A stretch of 20,547 nt of DNA from Solirubrobacterales bacterium (lineage in GTDB: Bacteria; Actinomycetota; Thermoleophilia; Solirubrobacterales; Solirubrobacteraceae). Below the pieces are notes generated by a model. That model was not told the origin of the DNA and ran no database searches. It was given only the letters and a program-made list of their open reading frames with translations. Where the stretch lies: assembly GCA_019240015.1 (NCBI GenBank), contig JAFAZB010000310.1:1-20547 (forward strand). The letters run 5' to 3'. The first letter of the stretch is position 1. Each line of letters begins with the position of its first letter. Made by a program: the position numbers and the translations under genes. This document shows, piece by piece, positions 13,742-20,079 of the stretch.

Positions 13742-16700
13742 GGACGACCTCCACAAGATCCTGCTGATCGGGTCCGGGCCGATCGTGATCGGCCAGGCGG
13801 CCGAGTTCGACTACTCGGGCACCCAGGCCTGCCGCGTGCTGATCGACGAGGGCTATCACGTGGTGCTGGTCAACTCCAACCCGGCGACGATCATGACCGA
13901 TCCCGAGCTCGCGACCAGCACCTATATCGAGCCGCTGCTGCCAGGGCCGGTGGCGCAGGTGATCGAACGCGAGCGGCCCGACGCGCTGCTCCCGACGCTG
14001 GGCGGACAGACCGCGCTGAACCTCGCCAAGGCGCTGCAAGAGGACGGGACCCTGGACCGCTTCGGAGTCGAGCTGATCGGCGCCGACTACGACGCGATCG
14101 ACCGTGCCGAGGACCGCGAGCGGTTCCGTCAGACGATGACCGACGCCGGGCTGCGAGTGCCCCGCAGCGCGATCGCACACACCCTCGCCGACGCGCACGC
14201 CGCGCTCGAGTCGATCGGGCTGCCGCTGATCGTCCGGCCCGCGTTCACGTTGGGGGGCACGGGCGGGGGAGTGGTGCGTGGATTGGCGGAGCTCGAGCGG
14301 GTGGTGGGGAGGGGGTTGGCCGCCTCGCCGATCGGCCAGGTGCTGCTCGAGGAGTCGGTGCTGGGGTGGGGCGAGTTCGAGCTCGAGGTGATGCGCGATG
14401 CCTCCGACAACGTGGTGATCGTGTGCTCGATCGAGAACCTCGACCCGATGGGGGTCCATACCGGCGACAGCGTCTGCGTGGCCCCCCAGCAAACCCTGAG
14501 CGACAAGCAGTACCAGCTGCTGCGCGACCAGGCGATCACCGTGATCCGCGCGGTCGGGGTGGAGACCGGGGGGTCGAACGTGCAGTTCGCGGTCAACCCA
14601 ACCACCGACGAGATCGTGGTGATCGAGATGAACCCGAGGGTGTCTCGCTCCAGCGCGCTGGCCAGCAAGGCCACCGGCTTCCCGATCGCCAAGATCGCGG
14701 CCCGGCTGGCGGTCGGCTACACGCTCCAGGAGATCCCCAACGACATCACCAAGGCCACGCCGGCGAGCTTCGAGCCCGCGATCGACTACTGCGTGGTCAA
14801 GTGGCCCCGGTTCGCGTTCGAGAAGTTCCCCGGCGCCGAGGCGGCGCTCAGCACCCACATGAAGTCGGTCGGCGAGGCGATGGCGATCGGCCGCACGTTC
14901 AAGCAGGCATTCGCGAAGGCGCTGCGCTCGCGCGAGCTGGACGCCCAGCCCCGCCCGCCGGACGACGACGAACAGCTGCTGGCGATGGTCGAGTCGCCCG
15001 GAGCCGAGCGCTTCGACCTGCTGCTGGAGGCGCTGCGGCGCGGCGCCGACGTGGAGGAGCTGCACCGCCGCACCGAGATCCATCCCTGGTTCCTGAACGA
15101 GCTCGCCGAGTTGGTGGCCGACCCGCAGGCGCCGTTCGCGGGCCAGCGGACGTTCAAGGCAGTCGACACCTGCGCGGCGGAGTTCGCCGCCCGCACCCCC
15201 TACTTCTACTCGGGCTGGGAGCGCCCGCCGGCGGATGGCGAAGTGCTGCGCGGCGAGCGCCCCAGCGTCGTGATCCTCGGCTCGGGGCCGAACCGCATCG
15301 GCCAGGGGATCGAGTTCGACTACTGCTGCGTGCACGCCGCCCAGACGGTCCGCGAGCTGGGACGCGACGCGGTGATGATCAACTGCAATCCGGAGACCGT
15401 CTCGACCGACTACGACACCTCCGACCGCCTGTACTTCGAGCCGCTGACGCTCGAGGACGTGCTGGCGGTCTGCGAGGTCGAGCGACCCGAGGGGGTGGTG
15501 GTCCAGTTCGGCGGGCAGACGCCGCTGAAGCTGGCCGCGGGGCTCGATGCGGCGGGCGTCCCGATCCTCGGCACCAGCATCGACGCGATCGACCTCGCCG
15601 AGGATCGCTCGCGGTTCGGCCCGCTGCTCGACGGTCTCGGCTACAAGGCGCCCCCGTACGCCACCGCGTGCAGCGCCCAGGAGGCGCTGGAGCGCGCGCC
15701 CGGCGTGGGCTTCCCGCTGCTGGTCAGACCCAGCTACGTGCTGGGGGGCCGCGCGATGGAGATCGTCTACGACCTCGCCGGGTTGGAGGAGTACCTGCAC
15801 CGAGTGGGCGGCGACGGGGGGCGGCCGATCTACCTGGATCGGTTCCTCGAGGACTCGATCGAGGTCGACGTCGACGCGCTCTGCGACGGCCGCGAGGTGT
15901 GGATCGCGGGCATCATGCAGCACGTCGAGGAGGCCGGGATCCACTCCGGCGATTCGGCCTGCGTGCTGCCGCCGCACGCGCTCGGAGAGGAGATGCTGGC
16001 CAGGATCCGCGAGCAGACCGCGGGCATCGCCCGGGCGCTCGGCGCGGTCGGGCTGCTGAACGTGCAGTTCGCGATCCACGGCGACGACGGGCTGCACGTG
16101 ATCGAGGCCAACCCCCGGGCCTCACGCACGGTCCCGTTCGTCTCCAAGGCGATCGGCCTGCCGCTGGCCAAGCTGGCCTGCCGGGTGTTGCTGGGCGAGC
16201 CGCTGGCCGCGCTCGAGCTGCCGACCGACGCGGCCCCCGAGCACGTATCGGTCAAGGAGGTGGTGCTGCCGTTCGACCGCTTCGCGGGGGCCGATTCGCT
16301 ACTCGGGCCGGAGATGCGCTCGACCGGCGAGGTGATGGGGATCGCGCCCGACTTCCCGACCGCGTTCGCCAAGGCACAGGCCGCGGCCGGCGCGCGGCTG
16401 CCGTCGACCGGCACGGTGTTCATCACCGTCGCCGACGGCGACAAGCCCGCCGCGACCGGGATCGCCAGCTCGCTGCACGACCTCGGCTTCCAGATCACCG
16501 CCACCCGCGGCACGGCGCAAGCATTACGGCGAATGGGGATTCCGGTGACCGAGATCAACAAGCTGGGGGAGGGCTCGCCGCACGTCGTGGACTGGATCGA
16601 GCGCGGCGAAGTCGATCTGGTGATCAACACGCCCGTCGGCACCGGCGCGCGCACCGACGGCTACGAGATCCGCACCGCCGCCGCGGGCCGCGGGATCCCG

Positions 16701-16865
16701 TGCATCACGACGATGGCGGGGGGAATGGCGGCCGCCCGGGCGATCGCCGCCGGACGGCGCGGCGAGCCGGCGGTCGTCTCGCTCCAGGAGATCCACGCCG
16801 GGCGCCCCGCAGCCGCCGACCACGCCGGGCGTGCCGCGGCGCCGGACCCCAGCGAGGTGGGTTGA
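13731..16865 (+). CDS. carB: Carbamoyl-phosphate synthase large chain
   Basis: CarB makes carbamoyl phosphate from bicarbonate, ammonia and two ATP, serving pyrimidine and arginine synthesis. The 1044-residue protein has the expected duplicated structure: the first half begins KILLIGSGPIVIGQAAEFDYSGTQ and carries an ATP-grasp domain; the second half begins VVILGSGPNRIGQGIEFDYCC (about residue 512) with a second ATP-grasp, including EVDVDALCDGREVWIAGIMQHVEEAGIHSGDS. A C-terminal MGS-like allosteric domain follows (GTVFITVADGDKPAA to MAGGMAAARAI). It is slightly shorter than many homologues. The last 25 residues contain a nine-residue tandem duplication (HAGRPAAAD/HAGRAAAPD). GTG 13731 lies inside carA, and the stop overlaps the TTG of pyrK. 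Confidence 0.97.
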   Translation: MPRRDDLHKILLIGSGPIVIGQAAEFDYSGTQACRVLIDEGYHVVLVNSNPATIMTDPELATSTYIEPLLPGPVAQVIERERPDALLPTLGGQTALNLAKALQEDGTLDRFGVELIGADYDAIDRAEDRERFRQTMTDAGLRVPRSAIAHTLADAHAALESIGLPLIVRPAFTLGGTGGGVVRGLAELERVVGRGLAASPIGQVLLEESVLGWGEFELEVMRDASDNVVIVCSIENLDPMGVHTGDSVCVAPQQTLSDKQYQLLRDQAITVIRAVGVETGGSNVQFAVNPTTDEIVVIEMNPRVSRSSALASKATGFPIAKIAARLAVGYTLQEIPNDITKATPASFEPAIDYCVVKWPRFAFEKFPGAEAALSTHMKSVGEAMAIGRTFKQAFAKALRSRELDAQPRPPDDDEQLLAMVESPGAERFDLLLEALRRGADVEELHRRTEIHPWFLNELAELVADPQAPFAGQRTFKAVDTCAAEFAARTPYFYSGWERPPADGEVLRGERPSVVILGSGPNRIGQGIEFDYCCVHAAQTVRELGRDAVMINCNPETVSTDYDTSDRLYFEPLTLEDVLAVCEVERPEGVVVQFGGQTPLKLAAGLDAAGVPILGTSIDAIDLAEDRSRFGPLLDGLGYKAPPYATACSAQEALERAPGVGFPLLVRPSYVLGGRAMEIVYDLAGLEEYLHRVGGDGGRPIYLDRFLEDSIEVDVDALCDGREVWIAGIMQHVEEAGIHSGDSACVLPPHALGEEMLARIREQTAGIARALGAVGLLNVQFAIHGDDGLHVIEANPRASRTVPFVSKAIGLPLAKLACRVLLGEPLAALELPTDAAPEHVSVKEVVLPFDRFAGADSLLGPEMRSTGEVMGIAPDFPTAFAKAQAAAGARLPSTGTVFITVADGDKPAATGIASSLHDLGFQITATRGTAQALRRMGIPVTEINKLGEGSPHVVDWIERGEVDLVINTPVGTGARTDGYEIRTAAAGRGIPCITTMAGGMAAARAIAAGRRGEPAVVSLQEIHAGRPAAADHAGRAAAPDPSEVG
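16794..16847 (+). repeat. 27-bp in-frame tandem duplication in the carB 3' end
   Basis: CACGCCGGGCG begins both 27-bp copies, at 16794 and 16821. They encode HAGRPAAAD and HAGRAAAPD in the non-conserved tail of CarB, just before the pyrK junction. The length is a multiple of three, so the reading frame is kept and no mini-ORF arises. Confidence 0.7.
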
Positions 16866-17680
16866 GCGAGAACCGGGTGACCGCGCCGTTAGGGCGCCGC
16901 GGCGCTCGGATCACTGCCCGCGAGCGCTACGGGGCCTACGTGGTGCTGCGCTGCGCGGACGCCGACGGCCCGACGCCCGCGGCCGGCCAGTTCTACATGC
17001 TGTCCTGCGCCGCCGGGTGGGGGGGCGGAGAGGGCGAGCGACCGTTCCTGCCGCGGGCGTTCAGCGTGCTCCGCGCCTGCCCAGCCAGCGCACCGCTCGA
17101 GCTCGAGTTCCTGGTCGAGGATGTCGGTCCCGGCACCCGCAGGCTCTCGGAGCTCCTGCCCGGCGAGGAGCTGCTGCTCACGGGGCCATTCGGGGCCGGC
17201 TTTCGCCCGCCCCACCGAGGCCGACGCCCACTGCTGGTCGGTGGCGGGGTGGGGCTCGCGCCGCTCGCGATCTGGCAGGACCAGCTCGGCCCCGACACCA
17301 CCGCGCTGCTCGGCTTCCGGGACGCGATGCACGCCCCCGGCGCGGAGTTGATGAGCGCCCCGCGGGTGGCGACCGAGGACGGCAGCGCCGGCCACCGCGG
17401 CCTCGTCACCGAGCTGCTGGCCGCAGAGCTCGAGGCAGACCCTCAGGCGGAGGTTTATGCCTGTGGACCGCCGGCGATGCTCGAAGCGATCAGGGCGCTG
17501 TGCGCCGAGCTCGAGCTGCCCGCGCAGCTGGCGCTCGAGTCGGGGATGGCCTGCGGGTTCGGAGCCTGCTTCGGCTGCGTGGTGCCGACCCGCGAGGGAT
17601 ACGTGCGGCTCTGCCTGGAGGGACCGGTGCTCGACGCACACCTGCTCGAGACGGCCGCGGTCGCGGGGGCGGGCCACTGA
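16862..17680 (+). CDS. pyrK: Dihydroorotate dehydrogenase B, electron-transfer subunit
   Basis: PyrK is the FAD and 2Fe-2S subunit that passes electrons from PyrD to NAD. The 272-residue protein has a ferredoxin-reductase-like layout: FAD-binding PFLPRAFSV (61-69), GPGTRRLSEL (89-98), the NAD-binding glycine loop LLVGGGVGLAPL (124-135), YACGPPAML (199-207) and the cluster cysteines Cys231-x4-Cys236-x2-Cys239-x11-Cys251. The start is taken as TTG 16862, overlapping the carB stop (TTGA), with GAGGTGG just upstream; GTG 16877 would be five residues shorter. Its stop shares a base with an ATG that opens an eight-codon mini-ORF before pyrD. Confidence 0.92.
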   Translation: MSENRVTAPLGRRGARITARERYGAYVVLRCADADGPTPAAGQFYMLSCAAGWGGGEGERPFLPRAFSVLRACPASAPLELEFLVEDVGPGTRRLSELLPGEELLLTGPFGAGFRPPHRGRRPLLVGGGVGLAPLAIWQDQLGPDTTALLGFRDAMHAPGAELMSAPRVATEDGSAGHRGLVTELLAAELEADPQAEVYACGPPAMLEAIRALCAELELPAQLALESGMACGFGACFGCVVPTREGYVRLCLEGPVLDAHLLETAAVAGAGH

Positions 17681-17706
17681 TGCAGGCCGCCGGAGCGACC
17701 GGCTGA
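17680..17706 (+). other. 8-codon mini-ORF bridging pyrK and pyrD
   Basis: ATG 17680 shares a base with the pyrK stop (TGATG). The ORF encodes MQAAGATG and ends at TGA 17704-17706, whose A is the first base of the pyrD ATG. GGAG at 17692-17695 lies ten bases before the pyrD ATG and is a possible Shine-Dalgarno. No clear sequence duplication is visible here. Confidence 0.35.
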
Positions 17707-18605
17707 TGGTCGAGCTGTGCGGGCTGGAGCTCGCTCACCCGATCATCAACGGCTCGGGGACGTTCGACGCGATCGCCGCCCGCCGGGCGTTCGGCGAGCA
17801 GCTGCTGGAGCGCTTCCCGTTCGCCGCGTTCGTTTCCAAGACGGTCACGCTGACGCCGCGTGAGGGCAACCCGCCGCCCCGCCTGTGGGAGCTGGCGGGC
17901 GGCCTGATCAACTCGATCGGCCTGCCCAACAAGGGCCTGGCGGGGTTCCTCGCCGAGGACCTGCCGCAGCTCGCCGAGCTGCCGGTGCCGGTGATCGTCA
18001 ACGTGATGGGTTTCAGCCGCCAGGAGGTGGCGGAGCTCGTGCAGGCCTGCTCGGCGCGCCCCGAAGTGGCGGCGCTCGAGCTCAACGTCTCCTGCCCCAA
18101 CGTCGAGACCGGGCTCGTGATGGGAGCCGACCCGGATGAGCTGGCGCGGCTGCTGGCGCGGGTCAGGCCGCTGACCGACAAGCCGCTGATCGTCAAGCTG
18201 ACGCCGAACGCGAGCGACGTGGTGGCGGTCGCCCGGGCGGCGCAGGACGCGGGCGCGAGCGCGCTGTCGCTGATCAACACGCTCCGCGGGATGGCGCTCG
18301 ACCCCCGCTCCGGCGAGCCCTGGCTGGGTGGCGTGACCGGAGGGGTCTCGGGTCCCGCCGTCAGAGCGGTGGCGCTGGCGCAGGTCCATGCGGTGTGCGG
18401 CGCGGTGCAGCTGCCCGTGATCGGGATGGGCGGCGTCCAGCGCGGGCGCGACGCGCTCGATCTGATCAGGGCCGGCGCGCGGGCCGTCGCGGTCGGCACG
18501 GAGAGCTTTCGCGACCCCGCCGCGGGGGACCGGGTGGCCGCCGAGCTGGAGCTGCTGAGCGCCTCGGCGGACGGCGCTCAGCTAGTCTCTCCGCAGCCAT
18601 TTTGA
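17706..18605 (+). CDS. pyrD: Dihydroorotate dehydrogenase B (NAD+), catalytic subunit
   Basis: PyrD oxidises dihydroorotate to orotate with FMN. The 299-residue soluble protein has class 1B features: NGSGTFD (15-21), the FMN-contact lysine in VSKTVT (Lys45), NSIGLPNKG (69-77), the catalytic cysteine Cys130 in LNVSCPNVETG, KLTPNASD (164-171), INTLRGMALD and GMGGVQRGRDALDLIRAGARAVAVGTE. A cysteine rather than serine base and the adjacent pyrK both mark class 1B, which uses NAD through PyrK. No N-terminal membrane helix is present, unlike the class 2 enzymes of many other actinobacteria. A hairpin follows the stop codon. The next gene is mihF, so pyrF is not here. Confidence 0.95.
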   Translation: MVELCGLELAHPIINGSGTFDAIAARRAFGEQLLERFPFAAFVSKTVTLTPREGNPPPRLWELAGGLINSIGLPNKGLAGFLAEDLPQLAELPVPVIVNVMGFSRQEVAELVQACSARPEVAALELNVSCPNVETGLVMGADPDELARLLARVRPLTDKPLIVKLTPNASDVVAVARAAQDAGASALSLINTLRGMALDPRSGEPWLGGVTGGVSGPAVRAVALAQVHAVCGAVQLPVIGMGGVQRGRDALDLIRAGARAVAVGTESFRDPAAGDRVAAELELLSASADGAQLVSPQPF

Positions 18606-18607
18606 GC

Positions 18608-18626
18608 TCGGGCGACGCTCGCCCGA
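18608..18626 (+). terminator. Hairpin after pyrD
   Basis: TCGGGCGA (18608-18615) and TCGCCCGA (18619-18626) form a perfect 8-bp GC-rich stem with a three-base loop, three bases after the pyrD stop. The following bases, TTGTCG, are only weakly T-rich, so termination efficiency is uncertain. Its place between the pyr operon and an apparent mihF promoter supports the call. Confidence 0.6.
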
Positions 18627-18735
18627 TTGTCGCGAATAGCACGCAAAAGCCCCTGCAAACCCTCGATATTCCCGAAACCAGGCTCGACACCGCTGAAGCT
18701 CAGGTTGAGGGTGAGTCGAATTCGCGAGATTTGCC

Positions 18736-18763
18736 TTGATCGCGTGTCACCAAGATGTATAGT
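18736..18763 (+). promoter_or_regulatory. mihF promoter (TTGATC-N16-TATAGT), probably leaderless
   Basis: TTGATC (18736-18741) and TATAGT (18758-18763) are separated by 16 bases and resemble housekeeping -35/-10 boxes; this is the best promoter match in the window. The -10 ends only eight bases before ATG 18772, so RNA should begin at or within a base or two of the start codon. This fits the lack of a Shine-Dalgarno. Confidence 0.65.
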
Positions 18764-18771
18764 CGCCGCCC

Positions 18772-19116
18772 ATGCCGCCGGTCAGCGAATCGCTCTCCAA
18801 GCCCCTCGCTGCGCCGGAACGTTCTCTAGTGCAACGCATGGAGGCGCTTCAGCGCGCGAATGACATCCGTAGCCGACGGGCACAGCTCAAGCGCGACCTC
18901 AAGGCAGGCCGCCAGCCGATTCACGAGCTGCTGCTCGCGCCGCCGGAATACCTCCAGACCGCGAAGGTCTTCGACCTGCTGCTCGCGGTGCCCAAGTACG
19001 GGCGGGTGAAGGTCAACAAGATCCTGCACCAGTGCAGGATCTCCCCGAGCAAGACGCTCGGAGGACTCTCCGAGCGCCAGCGGGGTGAGCTCGTGGCGCT
19101 CATGCGGCGCCGCTGA
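18772..19116 (+). CDS. mihF: Integration host factor, actinobacterial type (mIHF/sIHF)
   Basis: mIHF is a small nucleoid protein that bends DNA and is essential in mycobacteria; it is unrelated to the IHF of E. coli. The 114-residue product has the N-terminal basic helix ALQRANDIRSRRAQLKRDLKAGR (25-47) and the helix-two-turn-helix region KVFDLLLAVPKYGRVKVNKILHQCRISPSKTLGGLSERQRGELVAL (65-110), the family's S13-like DNA-binding part. ATG 18772 sits eight bases after a -10 box. An internal ATG at 18838 would also leave the core intact. The gene precedes gmk, as in most actinobacteria. An 11-bp palindrome lies inside it and a 13-bp inverted repeat follows it. Confidence 0.93.
   Translation: MPPVSESLSKPLAAPERSLVQRMEALQRANDIRSRRAQLKRDLKAGRQPIHELLLAPPEYLQTAKVFDLLLAVPKYGRVKVNKILHQCRISPSKTLGGLSERQRGELVALMRRR
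19019..19042. repeat. Perfect 24-bp interrupted palindrome inside mihF
   Basis: AGATCCTGCAC (19019-19029) and GTGCAGGATCT (19032-19042) are perfect inverted arms separated by two bases. They encode residues 83-91 (KILHQCRIS) of mIHF. It could be an RNA hairpin or a DNA operator. Coding constraint alone does not require such symmetry. Confidence 0.75.
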
Positions 19117-19142
19117 CGCAGCGCCGTCAACGCCACGTGGCC

Positions 19143-19185
19143 AGCGCTTCCCGCCGTACGGACGGTCGATATGGCGGGAAGCGCT
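19143..19185. repeat. Perfect 13-bp inverted repeat enclosing the gmk start codon
   Basis: AGCGCTTCCCGCC (19143-19155) and GGCGGGAAGCGCT (19173-19185) can pair with a 17-base loop. The gmk ATG (19171) spans the loop/stem border and codons two to five lie in the right arm. No T-run follows, so a simple terminator is unlikely. In a read-through mihF-gmk mRNA it would hide the gmk start. Confidence 0.75.
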
Positions 19186-19767
19186 AGGGTCATCGTGATC
19201 ACGGGTCCCTCGGGGGTGGGCAAGGGGACCCTGATCGGGGAGCTGCTGGAGCGGCTGGGGGAGCTCGAGCTGTCGGTGTCCGCCACGACCCGCAAGCCAC
19301 GGCCGGGAGAGCGCGACGGGGTCGACTACCACTTCCTCACGCCCGAGCAGTTCGAGGCTCACGTCGCGGGCGGCGACTTCGTCGAGCACGCCGACTACTC
19401 GGGCAACCGCTATGGCACGCTGCGCTCCGAGCTCGAACGCCGGCTCGAGCGGGGGGTACCAGTGGTGCTGGAGATCGAGCTCCAGGGAGCCCGTCAGGTA
19501 CGCCGCGCGCTCCCCGAAGCGATGGCCGTGTTCATCGCACCACCCTCCCTCGAGGCGCTCCGGACGCGGCTGCTCGGGCGCGGGACCGACGCGCCCGAGC
19601 AGGTAGAGCGGCGGCTGCGAACCGCCGAGGACGAGCTGCGGGCCCAGCGCGAGTTCGCGCACGTGGTCGTCAACGACCGCCTGGAGCGGGCCACCGAGGA
19701 GCTGGTGGCGATCGTGCGCAGCGCGCTGGCGGAGGGCCGTGGCGGGGAGCCGGGGGCGGATCGCTAA
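19171..19767 (+). CDS. gmk: Guanylate kinase
   Basis: Gmk phosphorylates GMP to GDP with ATP. The 198-residue protein has the P-loop GPSGVGKGT (12-20), the GMP-binding stretch SVSATTRKPRPGERDGVDYHFLTPEQF (35-61) with GDFVEHADYSGNRYGT (68-83), and EIELQGARQVR (101-111), where most homologues read EID-x-QGA. The lid and C-terminal helix are normal. ATG 19171 gives the usual short lead before the P-loop. No Shine-Dalgarno is present, and the start sits in a 13-bp inverted repeat, so translation may be regulated or coupled. It lies 54 bp after mihF and 32 bp before the rpoZ start. Confidence 0.95.
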   Translation: MAGSARVIVITGPSGVGKGTLIGELLERLGELELSVSATTRKPRPGERDGVDYHFLTPEQFEAHVAGGDFVEHADYSGNRYGTLRSELERRLERGVPVVLEIELQGARQVRRALPEAMAVFIAPPSLEALRTRLLGRGTDAPEQVERRLRTAEDELRAQREFAHVVVNDRLERATEELVAIVRSALAEGRGGEPGADR

Positions 19768-19790
19768 CCTTGTTGGCCCCCGAGGAAGGA
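19765..19790 (+). promoter_or_regulatory. Possible rpoZ -10 element and ribosome binding site
   Basis: TAACCT (19765-19770), overlapping the gmk stop, fits TANNNT and would start RNA near 19777. GAGGAAGGA (19782-19790) is a strong Shine-Dalgarno nine bases before TTG 19800 and decides the rpoZ start. No -35 is visible, so read-through from gmk is equally likely. Confidence 0.4.
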
Positions 19791-19799
19791 CACGCGATC

Positions 19800-20027
19800 T
19801 TGATCTCACCCCGCATCGACAAGTTGCTCGAGAACGTCGACTCCGACTACGCGAGCGTGATCGTGGCCGCCAAGCGCGCGCGGCAGATCAACTCCTACTA
19901 CCACAACCTCGGCGAAGGGACGTTCGACGAGTTTCCCCCGCCGATGGTCGACACCCGCTCCAAGAACTACCTGACGATCGCGCTCGAAGAGGTCGCTCAG
20001 GGCAAGCTCAAGTACCACTACAGGTAG
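19800..20027 (+). CDS. rpoZ: RNA polymerase omega subunit
   Basis: Omega helps assemble and stabilise RNA polymerase by clamping beta-prime. The 75-residue product reads ISPRIDKLLENVDSDYASV, then IVAAKRARQINSYYHNL with the conserved AAKRARQIN core, and ends NYLTIALEEVAQGKLKYHYR, matching the family from end to end. TTG 19800 is chosen because the Shine-Dalgarno GAGGAAGGA lies nine bases upstream. A TTG at 19770 would add ten residues and place that site inside the gene. It follows gmk and precedes coaBC, the standard order in actinobacteria. Confidence 0.93.
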   Translation: MISPRIDKLLENVDSDYASVIVAAKRARQINSYYHNLGEGTFDEFPPPMVDTRSKNYLTIALEEVAQGKLKYHYR

Positions 20028-20079
20028 GCACGCGCGGTGGCCCCGTTGCTCGGACGCGTGCGCGGGCGGTAAGGGCGCC

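Noticed and set aside
14248..14320. G-rich run in carB with quadruplex-like spacing
   Set aside because: It encodes the glycine-rich ATP-grasp loop (TLGGTGGGVVRG) and is explained by the conserved protein sequence.
13725..16097. 790-codon open frame on the minus strand opposite carB
   Set aside because: It is a shadow of carB in GC-rich sequence. The translation is Arg/Leu/Asp-rich low-complexity text with no family resemblance, while the plus strand is full-length CarB.
14366..17680. Apparent 1104-residue protein ending in PyrK
   Set aside because: The first 830 or so codons are a frame shadow of carB. PyrK begins at about 16862, where family similarity begins.
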